The notes beneath the pieces were generated by a model. That model searched no databases. It was given only the letters and a program-made list of their open reading frames with translations, and was not told the origin of the DNA. A DNA stretch of 64,000 nt from Arcicella lustrica (GTDB lineage Bacteria > Bacteroidota > Bacteroidia > Cytophagales > Spirosomataceae), in assembly GCF_034930985.1 (NCBI RefSeq), contig NZ_JAYGIM010000008.1, positions 62,001-126,000 on the forward strand, written 5' to 3'. A program made the position numbers and the translations under genes. Position 1 is the first letter of the stretch; each line of letters starts with the position of its first letter. Below, in pieces: positions 1-9,260 of this stretch.

Positions 1-566
1 ACTACTTTGCTACTAGCATCGCCAAATTTGGCATCGACTAACATTTCTGTTAATGATTCTTTAGCTTCGTCTAATGAAAGTGCAATAATTACTCCTTTTC
101 CAGCCGCTAGTCCATCTGCTTTTAAAACGATAGGTAACTTCTGAGCTTCTAAATATTTTAAACCATCTTCAAGCGTATCTTTAGTAAAAGTCTCAGATTT
201 CGCCGTTGGAACTCCGTACTTTACCATAAAGTTTTTCGAGAAATCTTTTGACCCTTCCAACATCGCTCCATGTGCATCTGGACCAACCATTAGAATGTGT
301 TTCAATTCTTCTCTCGATTGAAAATAATCTCTTACTCCTTTTACTAAAGGCTCTTCAGGCCCAACTATCACTAACTCAATATCATTTTCTAAAACAGCCT
401 CGGCTATTTTCTCAAAATCATTATATGAAATAGGTAAGTTTGTAGCAATCTGAGCAGTACCAGCATTACCTGGTGCTACAAACAATTTATCACAAAGTGT
501 ACTCTGGGTTATTCTCCAAGCAAAAGCGTGTTCACGTCCGCCAGAGCCTAAAATTAGTGTATTCAT
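1..566 (-). CDS. purD: Phosphoribosylamine-glycine ligase, N-terminal part (cut by window edge)
   Basis: This is the GAR synthetase of de novo purine synthesis, which joins glycine to 5-phosphoribosylamine using ATP in the cytoplasm. Translating the minus strand from the ATG at 566 gives MNTLILGSGGREHAFAWRI, the characteristic GARS N-terminal domain start (GxGGREHA). It continues through a VGPEEPLVKG motif and into the beginning of the ATP-grasp domain (LKADGLAAGKGV). About 188 residues are present and the rest lies beyond position 1, so this is an edge truncation and not a pseudogene. It lies downstream of recQ on the same strand, with a 94-bp gap holding a perfect inverted repeat. Identification is confident. 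Confidence 0.95.
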   Translation of the reverse strand, partial: MNTLILGSGGREHAFAWRITQSTLCDKLFVAPGNAGTAQIATNLPISYNDFEKIAEAVLENDIELVIVGPEEPLVKGVRDYFQSREELKHILMVGPDAHGAMLEGSKDFSKNFMVKYGVPTAKSETFTKDTLEDGLKYLEAQKLPIVLKADGLAAGKGVIIALSLDEAKESLTEMLVDAKFGDASSKV

Positions 567-582
567 TGATTGTTATTTTCTG

Positions 583-615
583 GTTTTCCAATGATTCAGT
601 GAATCATTGGAAAAC
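583..615. repeat. Perfect 16-bp inverted repeat between recQ and purD
   Basis: Arms 583-598 and 600-615 are exact reverse complements with a single base between them. The element lies 46 bp past the recQ stop and 17 bp before the purD start, both on the minus strand. No T-run follows it on the minus strand, so it is not a typical intrinsic terminator. It may be a processing or regulatory hairpin in the purD leader. A second small dyad (CAAGGA / TCCTTG) lies near 640-657. Confidence 0.6.
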
Positions 616-660
616 TTCATTAAGCAATTTTATTAATTTTCAAGGATTAATTTCCTTGCA

Positions 661-3015
661 TTAGTTGCCTACTTCACTTAAAAATTTAATTCTCATTAAT
701 CTTAATTCCTCTTCTGTAATATCATCAATATTACATTCGTCCATGGCAAGAGCAATATTGTCTGACTCTGCTTCCATGAAGTATTCGAAAATTTCTTCTT
801 GTTTATCGGGCTCAACTACTTGATTAATATAATAATCAAGATTTAGTTTTGTTCCAGAATAACAAATATGTTCGATTTCTTCAATCAATTCTGCCATCGA
901 AAGTTCTTTCTGATCAGCAATAATGTCTAAATCTACTTTTCTATCTACTTGTTGGATGATATGAATTTTGATTTTTGATTTATTTACTGCCGATTTCACC
1001 ACTACTTCCGTAGCGGTTTCAATCTCGTTATCTTCAACGTACTTCTTAATTAAATCTATAAACTGACGACCAAATTTCACTACTTTACCCATACCAACAC
1101 CGTTGATTTGAGCCATCTCATCTTTCGTAGTTGGATAAGTAGTTGCCATTTCTTCCAAAGATGGATCTTGGAAGATTACATAAGGTGGTAAGTTTTTCTC
1201 TTTCGCAAGCTTTTTACGAAGGTTTTTCAACAATTCGAACAAGGCTACATCATAAGACCCGCTACCTGAAGCGGCTTCTTTTTCTTCGTCTTCTTCTATT
1301 TTCTCGTTTTCGTAATCGTGGTCTTTTGAAAGTGTTAATGGATAAGGGTCTTTCAAGTACTCTTTTCCTTTTTCAGAAACTTTCAAGACTCCATAATTCT
1401 CGACGTCTTTTTCTAAGAAACCTAAAACCGCAATCTGACGTACCATCGAAACGCATTGTTCAATCGGTTCAGGTTCTGCATTTTTTCTACTCTTAGATTT
1501 CGCAGCAGGTTTAGCTTTCTTTTGTTTCGGAATCGGATTGCCATCCTCATCTTCCTCATCAGAAAATTCTACTTCGTCATCATCTTCGTCGTCATCATCT
1601 TCATCCTCATCTGCATTGAGTTTGAACAATGATTTCGCTTTTCCAAAAGTTTCAATTTTGTTGTGTTCATAACTACCAACATATTGGCTTTTATAACCCA
1701 TCAAAATATCGGCAATATGTTGTGCATCAAAACGTTCGCCAGTTAACTCAACAGTTTTCAAAGCCAATACTACGGCTTCTTCTACTTTATATTTTGGCGT
1801 TGGTTTGTTACAGTTATCACAGAAACCACAGTCTTTATCAACGTGTTCCCCGAAGTAATTTAATAATTGGCGACGGCGGCAAGTACCCAAATTAGCATAA
1901 TGCACCATTTCGTGCAAAAGCATACGGGCAGTATCACGCTCAGTAATAGTTTTATCTTTATTGAATTTATCTAATTTATTGATATCTTCTTTTGCATAAA
2001 ACATGATACAAGTACCATCCAAACCATCACGCCCAGCTCTACCCGTTTCTTGGTAATAACCTTCTAATGACTTTGGCGCATCATAGTGAATCACAAAACG
2101 AACATCTGGTTTATCGATTCCCATTCCGAAAGCGATAGTTGCTACCATTACATCTGTTTCTTCGTTCAAGAAAGCCTCTTGATTAGCCATACGAACATCG
2201 CCATCTAACCCAGCATGATAAGGCAAAGCTCTCACACCATTTACATTTAATAAATTAGCGATTTCTTCTACTTTCTTACGGCTTAAACAATAGATAATTC
2301 CTGATTTTCCATGATTAGCCTTGATGTATTTGATAATTTGTTTATCAACATCATCACGCTTCGCACGGATTTCGTAATAAAGGTTTTTACGATTGAAAGA
2401 AGATTTAAACAAACGAGCATCGTCCATATTTAAGTTCTTCTGGATGTCCTGTTGAACTTTTGGAGTAGCCGTTGCTGTAAGGGCAATAATAGGCAATTTA
2501 ATGTTGATACTCTCAACGATTGAACGGATACGGCGATATTCTGGACGGAAGTCATGCCCCCATTCAGAGATACAATGCGCTTCGTCGATAGCTACAAAAG
2601 AGATTTTTGCTTGTTTTAAAAAGGCTAAGTTATCTTCTTTAGTTAAAGATTCAGGAGCGATATATAATAATTTTACCTCTCCGCTGATAACCGCATTTTT
2701 AACTTTCGTCATTTCAGCACGGTTCAATGATGAATTCAAGAATTGAGCATTGATTCCAAAAGCGTTCATTTGGTCAACCTGATTTTTCATCAGGGCAATC
2801 AAAGGCGAAATAACAATAGCAGTACCTTCCATCGCAATGGCAGGCATTTGATAACATAATGATTTCCCTGCACCCGTTGGCATGATTACAAAAGTATTCT
2901 CGCCAGAGAGAGTATTTTTTATAATATCTTCTTGTTCACCACGGAACTGGGAAAATCCAAAAGTCTCTTTGAGTTTCTCTTTTAAAAAGTCGGTGGTTTC
3001 TTGTGTGACACTCAT
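661..3015 (-). CDS. recQ: ATP-dependent DNA helicase RecQ
   Basis: This is a 3'-5' superfamily 2 DNA helicase for recombination and repair. Walker A PTGAGKS lies at residues ~46-52 and the DEAH box at 144-147 (AIDEAHCISEWGHD). The second RecA-like lobe has the arginine-finger region GRAGRDG. A four-cysteine zinc site (CRRR...CGFCDNC) lies at ~378-402, followed by the RQC winged helix. An HRDC domain at ~585-645 begins FELLKNLRKKLAKEKNLPPY. At 784 aa it is longer than the ~610-aa E. coli enzyme. The extra length is a very acidic low-complexity linker (~465-492, almost all D/E) followed by a short Lys-rich stretch, plus a ~130-residue C-terminal helical extension. It is divergent from the kdsD-like gene. 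The helicase assignment is secure; the role of the additions is unknown. Confidence 0.96.
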   Translation of the reverse strand: MSVTQETTDFLKEKLKETFGFSQFRGEQEDIIKNTLSGENTFVIMPTGAGKSLCYQMPAIAMEGTAIVISPLIALMKNQVDQMNAFGINAQFLNSSLNRAEMTKVKNAVISGEVKLLYIAPESLTKEDNLAFLKQAKISFVAIDEAHCISEWGHDFRPEYRRIRSIVESINIKLPIIALTATATPKVQQDIQKNLNMDDARLFKSSFNRKNLYYEIRAKRDDVDKQIIKYIKANHGKSGIIYCLSRKKVEEIANLLNVNGVRALPYHAGLDGDVRMANQEAFLNEETDVMVATIAFGMGIDKPDVRFVIHYDAPKSLEGYYQETGRAGRDGLDGTCIMFYAKEDINKLDKFNKDKTITERDTARMLLHEMVHYANLGTCRRRQLLNYFGEHVDKDCGFCDNCNKPTPKYKVEEAVVLALKTVELTGERFDAQHIADILMGYKSQYVGSYEHNKIETFGKAKSLFKLNADEDEDDDDEDDDEVEFSDEEDEDGNPIPKQKKAKPAAKSKSRKNAEPEPIEQCVSMVRQIAVLGFLEKDVENYGVLKVSEKGKEYLKDPYPLTLSKDHDYENEKIEEDEEKEAASGSGSYDVALFELLKNLRKKLAKEKNLPPYVIFQDPSLEEMATTYPTTKDEMAQINGVGMGKVVKFGRQFIDLIKKYVEDNEIETATEVVVKSAVNKSKIKIHIIQQVDRKVDLDIIADQKELSMAELIEEIEHICYSGTKLNLDYYINQVVEPDKQEEIFEYFMEAESDNIALAMDECNIDDITEEELRLMRIKFLSEVGN

Positions 3016-3069
3016 TGTTTTTGAAACTTATAAAAGGTTTTTTGATTAATATGGTGGTTAATAATCCTT

Positions 3070-3077
3070 TATCTTTG
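3070..3077 (+). promoter_or_regulatory. Candidate Bacteroidota -7 element for the kdsD-like gene
   Basis: TATCTTTG matches the TAnnTTTG -7 consensus and sits 46 bp before the proposed start. The nearest upstream TTTG (3041-3044) is about 25 bp away, longer than the usual 19-21, so this is only a candidate. Confidence 0.35.
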
Positions 3078-3122
3078 TAATAAATTTAACACAAAATCAG
3101 TCTTGAAAAACTGTTTCTAACA

Positions 3123-4091
3123 TTGAAATTAGTAAAAAATATCCAATCAACTGCAAAAAAAGTTTTACAGGAAGAAGCAAATGCAATCCTGAAAATCGTA
3201 TCAACAATTGATTCTTCCTTTGAATCATGTGTAAATCACCTACTTAACGCCAAAGGGCGCTTTGTGATTACTGGCATTGGCAAATCTGCAATTATCGCAC
3301 AGAAAATTGTGGCTACTCTTAATTCAACAGGAACTCCCGCTTTGTTCATGCACGCTGCCGATGCTATCCACGGCGACCTAGGAATGATTCAAGCGGACGA
3401 CACCGTAATGTGCATTTCAAAATCAGGCGATACGCCCGAAATTAAGATTTTAGTACCTCTTATTAAGCGTACTGGTGTAAAATTAATCGCAATGGTTTCA
3501 AATACAAGTTCTTATCTAGGTAAAAATGCGGATTTTATTTTGCACGCACTAGCCGAAAAAGAAGCGGATATTCTAAACCTTGCTCCAACTACAAGTACCA
3601 CCGTCGCTTTGGCATTGGGCGATGCCCTTGCTGTGTGTTTGTTAGAATGTAGAGGCTTCAATAGTCAAGATTTTGCCAAGTATCATCCGGGTGGAGCTTT
3701 AGGGAAAAAATTGTATTTAAAAGTATCAGATATTTATCCAAATCACGAATTGCCTCTAGTTTTTGAAAACGCAAGTATTAAAGATGCCTTTTTAGAAATC
3801 AGTTCTAAGCGATTAGGAGCCACAGCAGTAGTGAATCAAAATAACCAAGTGACAGGCATTATCACTGATGGTGACGTACGAAGGATGCTAAACGTTCATG
3901 ATAACTTGACAGGACTAACCGCTAAAGACATTATGACGGTTTCACCCAAATCAATACATCCCGATGCTTTTGCTGTAGAAGCATTACAATTAATGCAAGA
4001 AAAAAGCATTACTCAGTTAGTTGTGGTAGAAGACGGCAAACCATTAGGTTTTGTACACATTCATGATTTATTGAAAGAGGGCTTGGTTTAG
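3123..4091 (+). CDS. kdsD: Arabinose-5-phosphate isomerase, KdsD/KpsF family (SIS + two CBS)
   Basis: It interconverts ribulose-5-phosphate and arabinose-5-phosphate, the first step towards KDO for lipopolysaccharide or capsule. The N-terminal SIS domain carries the sugar-phosphate loops GRFVITGIGKSAIIAQK and CISKSGDTPEI, the HGDLGMI motif and KYHPGGALGKKL. A CBS pair follows at ~205-320, ending FVHIHDLLKEGLV. The length (322 aa) is normal. The start is a TTG: an in-frame TAA at 3087-3089 closes the frame, and no ATG lies between that stop and the conserved N-terminus. It is transcribed away from recQ and is alone on its strand, followed by a ~400-bp gap. The kdsD symbol is by family; the kpsF and gutQ paralogues cannot be excluded. 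Confidence 0.9.
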   Translation: MKLVKNIQSTAKKVLQEEANAILKIVSTIDSSFESCVNHLLNAKGRFVITGIGKSAIIAQKIVATLNSTGTPALFMHAADAIHGDLGMIQADDTVMCISKSGDTPEIKILVPLIKRTGVKLIAMVSNTSSYLGKNADFILHALAEKEADILNLAPTTSTTVALALGDALAVCLLECRGFNSQDFAKYHPGGALGKKLYLKVSDIYPNHELPLVFENASIKDAFLEISSKRLGATAVVNQNNQVTGIITDGDVRRMLNVHDNLTGLTAKDIMTVSPKSIHPDAFAVEALQLMQEKSITQLVVVEDGKPLGFVHIHDLLKEGLV

Positions 4092-4492
4092 AGCAACAAA
4101 TATTAAGTAATTCAAAAGCTTCAACAGTATTTTCTCATCATTTTTAAATCTTGTATCCTCTTTAAAGCCGAACTTCGAATTGTATTGGCTAGAGGATACT
4201 GGATCTCAATACCAATCTCACAAATTCCTCTTCCAAATTTATTGTAGCCAACTATAAATAAATTATATGTTGGGTAAGCTCGCTGCTATCAATAAGGATA
4301 AAATAGTATTCCAAATATCATTTCAATCTGACTTATTTAATTAGAATAATTAGCCTTTTTCTGCACTCAACATTTTGCCGAATAAATAAATGTTAATTCT
4401 CAAGTACAATAAAAGTGATAAATGACAAATACAGTATATTTGAACCAACATAGAAAAATTTATATTTTTACGCTTTATAAAATTATATCAAA
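4092..4492. other. Intergenic gap with a 9-bp inverted repeat
   Basis: I found no convincing gene here. The one visible structure is an inverted repeat GTATCCTCT (4153-4161) / AGAGGATAC (4191-4199), enclosing a further small AGCC/GGCT pairing. It could be a weak hairpin after the kdsD-like gene. A -7-like TATATTTG at 4435-4442 probably belongs to the next gene. Confidence 0.4.
4435..4442 (+). promoter_or_regulatory. Candidate -7 promoter element for the secreted glycosidase
   Basis: TATATTTG matches TAnnTTTG and lies 50 bp before the ATG of the 1069-aa gene. No good TTTG box is seen at the expected distance upstream, so confidence is moderate to low. Confidence 0.4.
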
Positions 4493-7400
4493 ATGAAAAA
4501 AACTCTATTCCTTTGTTTGGTATTAATCTGTACTATCTATTCTGGATTAGCACAAAACATTAATAGAGTCAAAATCATCTCAATTAATCCAAGTGAAAGT
4601 ACTGGACAAAACTATTCTCCTTGGCTTACTGATAATTTAGATACGCTAGTTGAAAGTGTTTGGGGTGATAATGATAGGTGGGTGGACGTTAGATTAACAT
4701 TTGAACATAGAAGTACCATTTCCAAGCTTTCATTTTATGACTACACAGGTATTTTCACTAATAATCCAGCTTATATTTATGCTTTAAAAGATACTACACT
4801 CACTTTCTTAGGATTATTTAATGGTACATCTTACAATTCTTTTGTTGATTTAAACTTAGCAAGCCCAACGATTGCTGATGCGATTGTTGTGAGAAAATAT
4901 GGCAATAACATCCCTCAGAAAATCAAGGTATTTGGTCATACAACTCCCAATAGTAATCATTTAAACAGACTAAGATTTTTCGCAATTACGCCTAGTGAAA
5001 ACACAGGGCAAGATTATACTCCATGGTTTTCGGATAGTTTAGATGTTTTGGTAGAAAGTACTTCGGGAGCTAACAATTCATGGGTTGATATAAAATTGAC
5101 GCTTGAATTTAAAAGTATTATATCAAAACTTTCATTTTTTGACCACACGGGCATTTTTACTGATAAGCCAGTATCAATTTATGCTTTAAATGATACTACA
5201 AAAACATATTTAGGTTTATTTGACGGCTCATCATATAATTCATTCGTTGACTTAAATTTAACAAGTCCAATTATAGCTGATGCAATTATTATTCATAAAT
5301 ATGGAAATAATATTCCCCAAAAAATTAATATTTTTGGAAATCCAGTTAACGGAGTAGCCAAAGCCATTGTTTCAAGCCCAACAACAAATCCAAATACACC
5401 ACCGGGCTCTACAATAGTGGGTACTAAAATTCCAATTACTCCTAAAAGATGGTACCAACTAAACCATGTAGAAAATGGATTAGATGCTTTATTTGATGGA
5501 AATATAGAAAGTGAGGTTTTTACAGGATGGAGTAAAATGTTAAGTAATTACGATTCATATTATCCATTACTAGAAGGCGAAACAATTAATATTCAAAGTG
5601 TTAAATTTTACGATGGTAATGGTAAGATGACAAATACTCCGTTTAAGCTATATGGAATTACAGCTCAATGGGAAAGAGTTTTAATTGCAACATTTACAGG
5701 AGAAGCTTATAATCAATGGGTTGGTCCCAACCCATTAGATGCCAATAATTTTGTACTTTCAAATCCTCCTACAGCTAACTTCAGGTATTTACTCATCAAT
5801 TGTTATGATGGATATCCTAGAGAAATGGAATTATATGGTACTTATACAGCAAGTACAGTAGCCCAAACAAACCCACCACTTAAAAACATAAAAATGAAAG
5901 ATGCTTTTGGTATCAATTCATTCGAATGGGATTTTTTAAAGACTAGAGATGCTTCTGTGATTGATGAAAATAAAGCTCAAGCTTTTAAACCTTTTACTGG
6001 TTTTCGCCAATATATGGATTGGGAAAAGGTAGAGCACTTTAAAAACGTCTATACTTATAATCCATGTTTTAATGGAGGATGGAACTATGATGCCATTTAT
6101 GAACGCTGTAAGATAGCAGGGATAGAAGTCCTTCCATGTTTACAGGGTGTTCCAGAATGGTTTTATAATACTTATCCTGATTCTACCTATCACGATAGTG
6201 AAATTATCCCTGCTAGATATGGATACGCTTATTCTGACCCAAATGCCTACAGAGACCAAGCTCAGATGGCTTTCCAATATGTTGCTAGATATGGAAGTAA
6301 CGCAAATGTTGATACTACATTACTCAGTGTTTTTGATCAACCACGATGGACAGGGGATAGTCCCAATGAATTAAAAATTGGAATGAATCTCGTTAAGTAT
6401 ATTGAATGTGGTAACGAAAGAGATAAATGGTGGAAAGGTAGAAAAGGCTATCAGACTGCTCGTGAATATGCTGCAAATCTATCTGCATTTTATGATGGTC
6501 ATAAAAATACAATGGGTGTTGGTATTGGTGCCAAAAATGCTGACCCAAACATCAAAGTTGTAATGGCTGGTTTGGCTTCAGCTGACCCAGACTATGTAAG
6601 AGGAATGATTGATTGGTGTAAGGAATTTAGAGGTTTTAAGGCTGATGGAAAAGTTGATTTATGTTGGGATATTATCAATTATCACTTATACTCAGATAAT
6701 GCAAATTCATCACAAAGTGGCTCTTCTTCAAGAGCTGCCGCTCCTGAAGTTTCAGCAGCTTTAAATATTGCCAAAGAATTTGTACAATTAGCACATGATC
6801 AAGCTTACGACATGCCCGTATGGATTACTGAGTTAGGTTTCGATTTAAACCAAGGTAGTCCGTTAAAAGCAATTCCAATTGGTAACAAATCTGTTGAAAT
6901 GACACAAGGTGATTGGGGTTTACGCTCGGCACTAATGTATAATCGTTTAGGGTTAGAAAGAAGTTTCTTTTATATGCTATATGATTCCAAACTATCAAAT
7001 CCTCAGCAATTTTCATCATCTGGTTTATTAGATTCATTAATACAACGCAGACCAATTGCTGATTATATATATCAAACTAAAAATCTAATTGGAGATTATA
7101 TTTACAAAGAAACAATATCACAAGACCCACTAGTTGATAGATATGAGCTAAACGGCAAATCGGCTTATGCCATGATGATTCCTGATGAAGTAGGTAGAAC
7201 AGGAAATTATACATTAAACTTGGAAAATATTTTAGATATTAAGATATACTATCCTAAAGCAGGAAATGAAAAAATGGATAGTGTTATCACAACTGATAGC
7301 ACTTGTTCTTTTAGGATAGCTGTATCAGAAACGCCAATATTTGTTATTCCAGGACGAACAGTAGTTGATACTAGTCAAATCGACTCACTTTGTACTGTAC

Positions 7401-7702
7401 AAAATAGTGATTCTACTTCTAAAGACGGTATAGTGACAGATACAGATAAGACCGAGGAAAATGAAACTTCAACTATAGTTTATCCCAATCCAACGCATGA
7501 TTTTATATACATTTTAACAAAGAATTTGAATAACATTAGTAATGTAAAATTGCGAAGTATGAGAGGTAACATAATACTTGAAACCAATTCTGTTACTACA
7601 AATGGAATTAACATTAAAAGTATTCCTTCTGGAAATTATATACTTTCTATTAAATTAAAAGATGGAAAAGTAGAAAATCACAAGGTAGCAATCATTAAAT
7701 AA
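4493..7702 (+). CDS. Secreted clan GH-A-like glycoside hydrolase with duplicated N-terminal modules and T9SS sorting domain
   Basis: A signal peptide covers residues 1-20 (ends SGLAQ). Two ~130-residue modules follow at ~22-150 and ~158-285. They are strongly alike in protein and DNA (both contain SxISKLSF, a TGIFT motif, YNSFVDLNL and KYGNNIPQKI). A third, divergent module lies at ~320-455. These look like beta-sandwich carbohydrate-binding or discoidin-like units. From ~467 there is a TIM-barrel-like domain. Glu642 in ECGNER fits the acid/base Asn-Glu of clan GH-A, and Glu780 in WITELGFD fits the nucleophile. The last ~75 residues form a type A T9SS sorting domain starting YPNPTHDF. Export to the cell surface or medium is therefore expected. 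The glycosidase class is inferred from these motifs; the GH family and substrate are unknown. Confidence 0.8.
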   Translation: MKKTLFLCLVLICTIYSGLAQNINRVKIISINPSESTGQNYSPWLTDNLDTLVESVWGDNDRWVDVRLTFEHRSTISKLSFYDYTGIFTNNPAYIYALKDTTLTFLGLFNGTSYNSFVDLNLASPTIADAIVVRKYGNNIPQKIKVFGHTTPNSNHLNRLRFFAITPSENTGQDYTPWFSDSLDVLVESTSGANNSWVDIKLTLEFKSIISKLSFFDHTGIFTDKPVSIYALNDTTKTYLGLFDGSSYNSFVDLNLTSPIIADAIIIHKYGNNIPQKINIFGNPVNGVAKAIVSSPTTNPNTPPGSTIVGTKIPITPKRWYQLNHVENGLDALFDGNIESEVFTGWSKMLSNYDSYYPLLEGETINIQSVKFYDGNGKMTNTPFKLYGITAQWERVLIATFTGEAYNQWVGPNPLDANNFVLSNPPTANFRYLLINCYDGYPREMELYGTYTASTVAQTNPPLKNIKMKDAFGINSFEWDFLKTRDASVIDENKAQAFKPFTGFRQYMDWEKVEHFKNVYTYNPCFNGGWNYDAIYERCKIAGIEVLPCLQGVPEWFYNTYPDSTYHDSEIIPARYGYAYSDPNAYRDQAQMAFQYVARYGSNANVDTTLLSVFDQPRWTGDSPNELKIGMNLVKYIECGNERDKWWKGRKGYQTAREYAANLSAFYDGHKNTMGVGIGAKNADPNIKVVMAGLASADPDYVRGMIDWCKEFRGFKADGKVDLCWDIINYHLYSDNANSSQSGSSSRAAAPEVSAALNIAKEFVQLAHDQAYDMPVWITELGFDLNQGSPLKAIPIGNKSVEMTQGDWGLRSALMYNRLGLERSFFYMLYDSKLSNPQQFSSSGLLDSLIQRRPIADYIYQTKNLIGDYIYKETISQDPLVDRYELNGKSAYAMMIPDEVGRTGNYTLNLENILDIKIYYPKAGNEKMDSVITTDSTCSFRIAVSETPIFVIPGRTVVDTSQIDSLCTVQNSDSTSKDGIVTDTDKTEENETSTIVYPNPTHDFIYILTKNLNNISNVKLRSMRGNIILETNSVTTNGINIKSIPSGNYILSIKLKDGKVENHKVAIIK

Positions 7703-8012
7703 TCATAACTTATTTACCGTAAAACTCTTTTAAAACCTATTATATTATAGCACAAATTGAGTCAACAAATTTGGAACATTAAAATCTATCTAGTATCACA
7801 AAAATCCTGCTTGATAACAGGCTCACTGAGTACCGATAATTATAGAATCATTTTCTTGAAATTTGGTTAGAAACATTGAAGCTCATAGCTGATACTTTTG
7901 CTATGAGCTTCAATAATATAATATATAATCATTTATTCACCCTGAAAAACTACACAACTATTATATTAACTATAAATAAACCTTAAATCAACCAAAACTA
8001 TATTTATTATTT
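7703..8012. other. Intergenic gap between glycosidase and ATP-grasp gene
   Basis: No gene is supported here. The stretch is very AT-rich and contains the strong hairpin at 7875-7914, listed separately. No consensus promoter is obvious for the following gene. Confidence 0.5.
7875..7914. terminator. 15-bp perfect hairpin, probable terminator
   Basis: Arms 7875-7889 and 7900-7914 are exact reverse complements (ATTGAAGCTCATAGC) with a 10-nt loop. The element is 173 bp downstream of the glycosidase stop. The following sequence is AT-rich but not a clean T-run. Confidence 0.55.
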
Positions 8013-9152
8013 ATGTATAAAGTACTACTTGTTTCTGTTGGACATTTTTTCGACTCAACGGCGGAGATTCCTTCTATTTTCAAAAGAGCTGGTTGCACTG
8101 TAGATATTTTTTGTTCAGAAAAATCTTGGCTCAAAAGTAATAAGTTTCATGATAATTGGATTCAAGCCTCTGAAGAAGAAGAGAGCTTTAAATATGAATT
8201 AGCCGATTATGTAAAAAAAAATCCAGATAAATATAACTGGATTCTGCTCCTTGATGAATTCACCTTAAAGTTGATGAATAACTTTATTGGAGACGACCCA
8301 TTCCTTTTTGAAAAGCTTTTACCTATCACTAAAATTGAAAATAGAGAGGTTCTATCTTCAAAAATTGGCATGTCTAGAGCTTGTTCAAGATATAACATTA
8401 CGACTCCAAGGTTTATCAATTATACTGAAGACATTAGCTTGGATGATATTGCTAAAAACCTTCATTTCCCAATTTTATTAAAGGAAGATTTTAGTTTTTC
8501 TGGCTTAGGAATTCAGCATTGTGCAAATATTAATGATTTCCAACCTTGTTTGGATAAAGTATTAAATAAAAAAAATCTTGTTCTACAAGAATTTATTGAA
8601 GGCGATGACATCGGTGTTGAAGCTCTTTTTTATGAAGGGCAATTAGTAAGTTACAATTGTGCTACTATTTTATCTTATATGGGTGGAAAGTTTTCATTTA
8701 CCACTCGTAGAACTTATTATCAAGATGCTGCTTTAGCAAAAGAATTAAAAAAACTGGGGGAGTCTTTCGGGATAAGTGGCTTTGGGAGTATTCAGTATAT
8801 TTATCACAAAGGAAGAAATCTATTTTATTTAATAGAAACAGATTTACGTTCTAACTCTTGGATGCCTTATTCTAAATTTACAGGAAAAGATATAGCAGAT
8901 GGTGTAAGGCAAATTATAAGTGGGAAAATCATTGGTGATTTTTCAGAAACAACACCCCTTAACGCAAGAACTGAAATCGCTATTTTTGACAGAGATATTA
9001 GGCGTTGTATGAAATATAAAGACCTGAAAGGTTTCCTACGTTGGGCTGTGAATTATAAAGGTTATTGGAAATTCATTCCATTTTATGACACAAAACTCTT
9101 CAATCGTATTTTCACAAAACTATACAAAGACTTATTTAAGATAAAATATTAA
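8013..9152 (+). CDS. ATP-grasp domain protein
   Basis: 379 residues with no signal peptide, so cytosolic. The N-terminal ~110 residues form a Rossmann-like pre-ATP-grasp domain (KVLLVSVGHFFDSTAEI). The ATP-grasp fold follows with FPILLKEDFSFSGLGI (phosphate/lysine region), VLQEFIEGDDIGVEA (adenine-binding linker) and YLIETDLRSNSW (metal-binding Glu and Asn region). Such enzymes make acyl-phosphate intermediates and join a carboxylate to an amine or thiol. The substrate cannot be read from sequence. The final ~70 residues (RDIRRCMKYKDLKGFLRWAVNYKGYWK) are basic and aromatic. It follows the glycosidase on the same strand but 310 bp and a hairpin separate them, so co-transcription is doubtful. 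Confidence 0.8.
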   Translation: MYKVLLVSVGHFFDSTAEIPSIFKRAGCTVDIFCSEKSWLKSNKFHDNWIQASEEEESFKYELADYVKKNPDKYNWILLLDEFTLKLMNNFIGDDPFLFEKLLPITKIENREVLSSKIGMSRACSRYNITTPRFINYTEDISLDDIAKNLHFPILLKEDFSFSGLGIQHCANINDFQPCLDKVLNKKNLVLQEFIEGDDIGVEALFYEGQLVSYNCATILSYMGGKFSFTTRRTYYQDAALAKELKKLGESFGISGFGSIQYIYHKGRNLFYLIETDLRSNSWMPYSKFTGKDIADGVRQIISGKIIGDFSETTPLNARTEIAIFDRDIRRCMKYKDLKGFLRWAVNYKGYWKFIPFYDTKLFNRIFTKLYKDLFKIKY

Positions 9153-9191
9153 TTATTGAAATATATTACCAAAAAGCTGACTGCAGAAAAG

Positions 9192-9232
9192 AAAAAGGCT
9201 TACAAAAGATTTATTTCTTTGTAAGCCTTTTT
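9192..9232. terminator. Bidirectional intrinsic terminator
   Basis: Arms AAAAAGGCTTACAAA (9192-9206) and TTTGTAAGCCTTTTT (9218-9232) are perfect complements. They give A- and T-runs on both sides between the convergent ATP-grasp and DUF4293 genes. Confidence 0.85.
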
Positions 9233-9260
9233 TAATGCCTAATTTCGAAAGTCAATAGCA

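Noticed and set aside
1143..1496. 117-aa plus-strand open frame inside recQ
   Set aside because: Antisense shadow of the RecQ HRDC/linker region with low-complexity basic composition.
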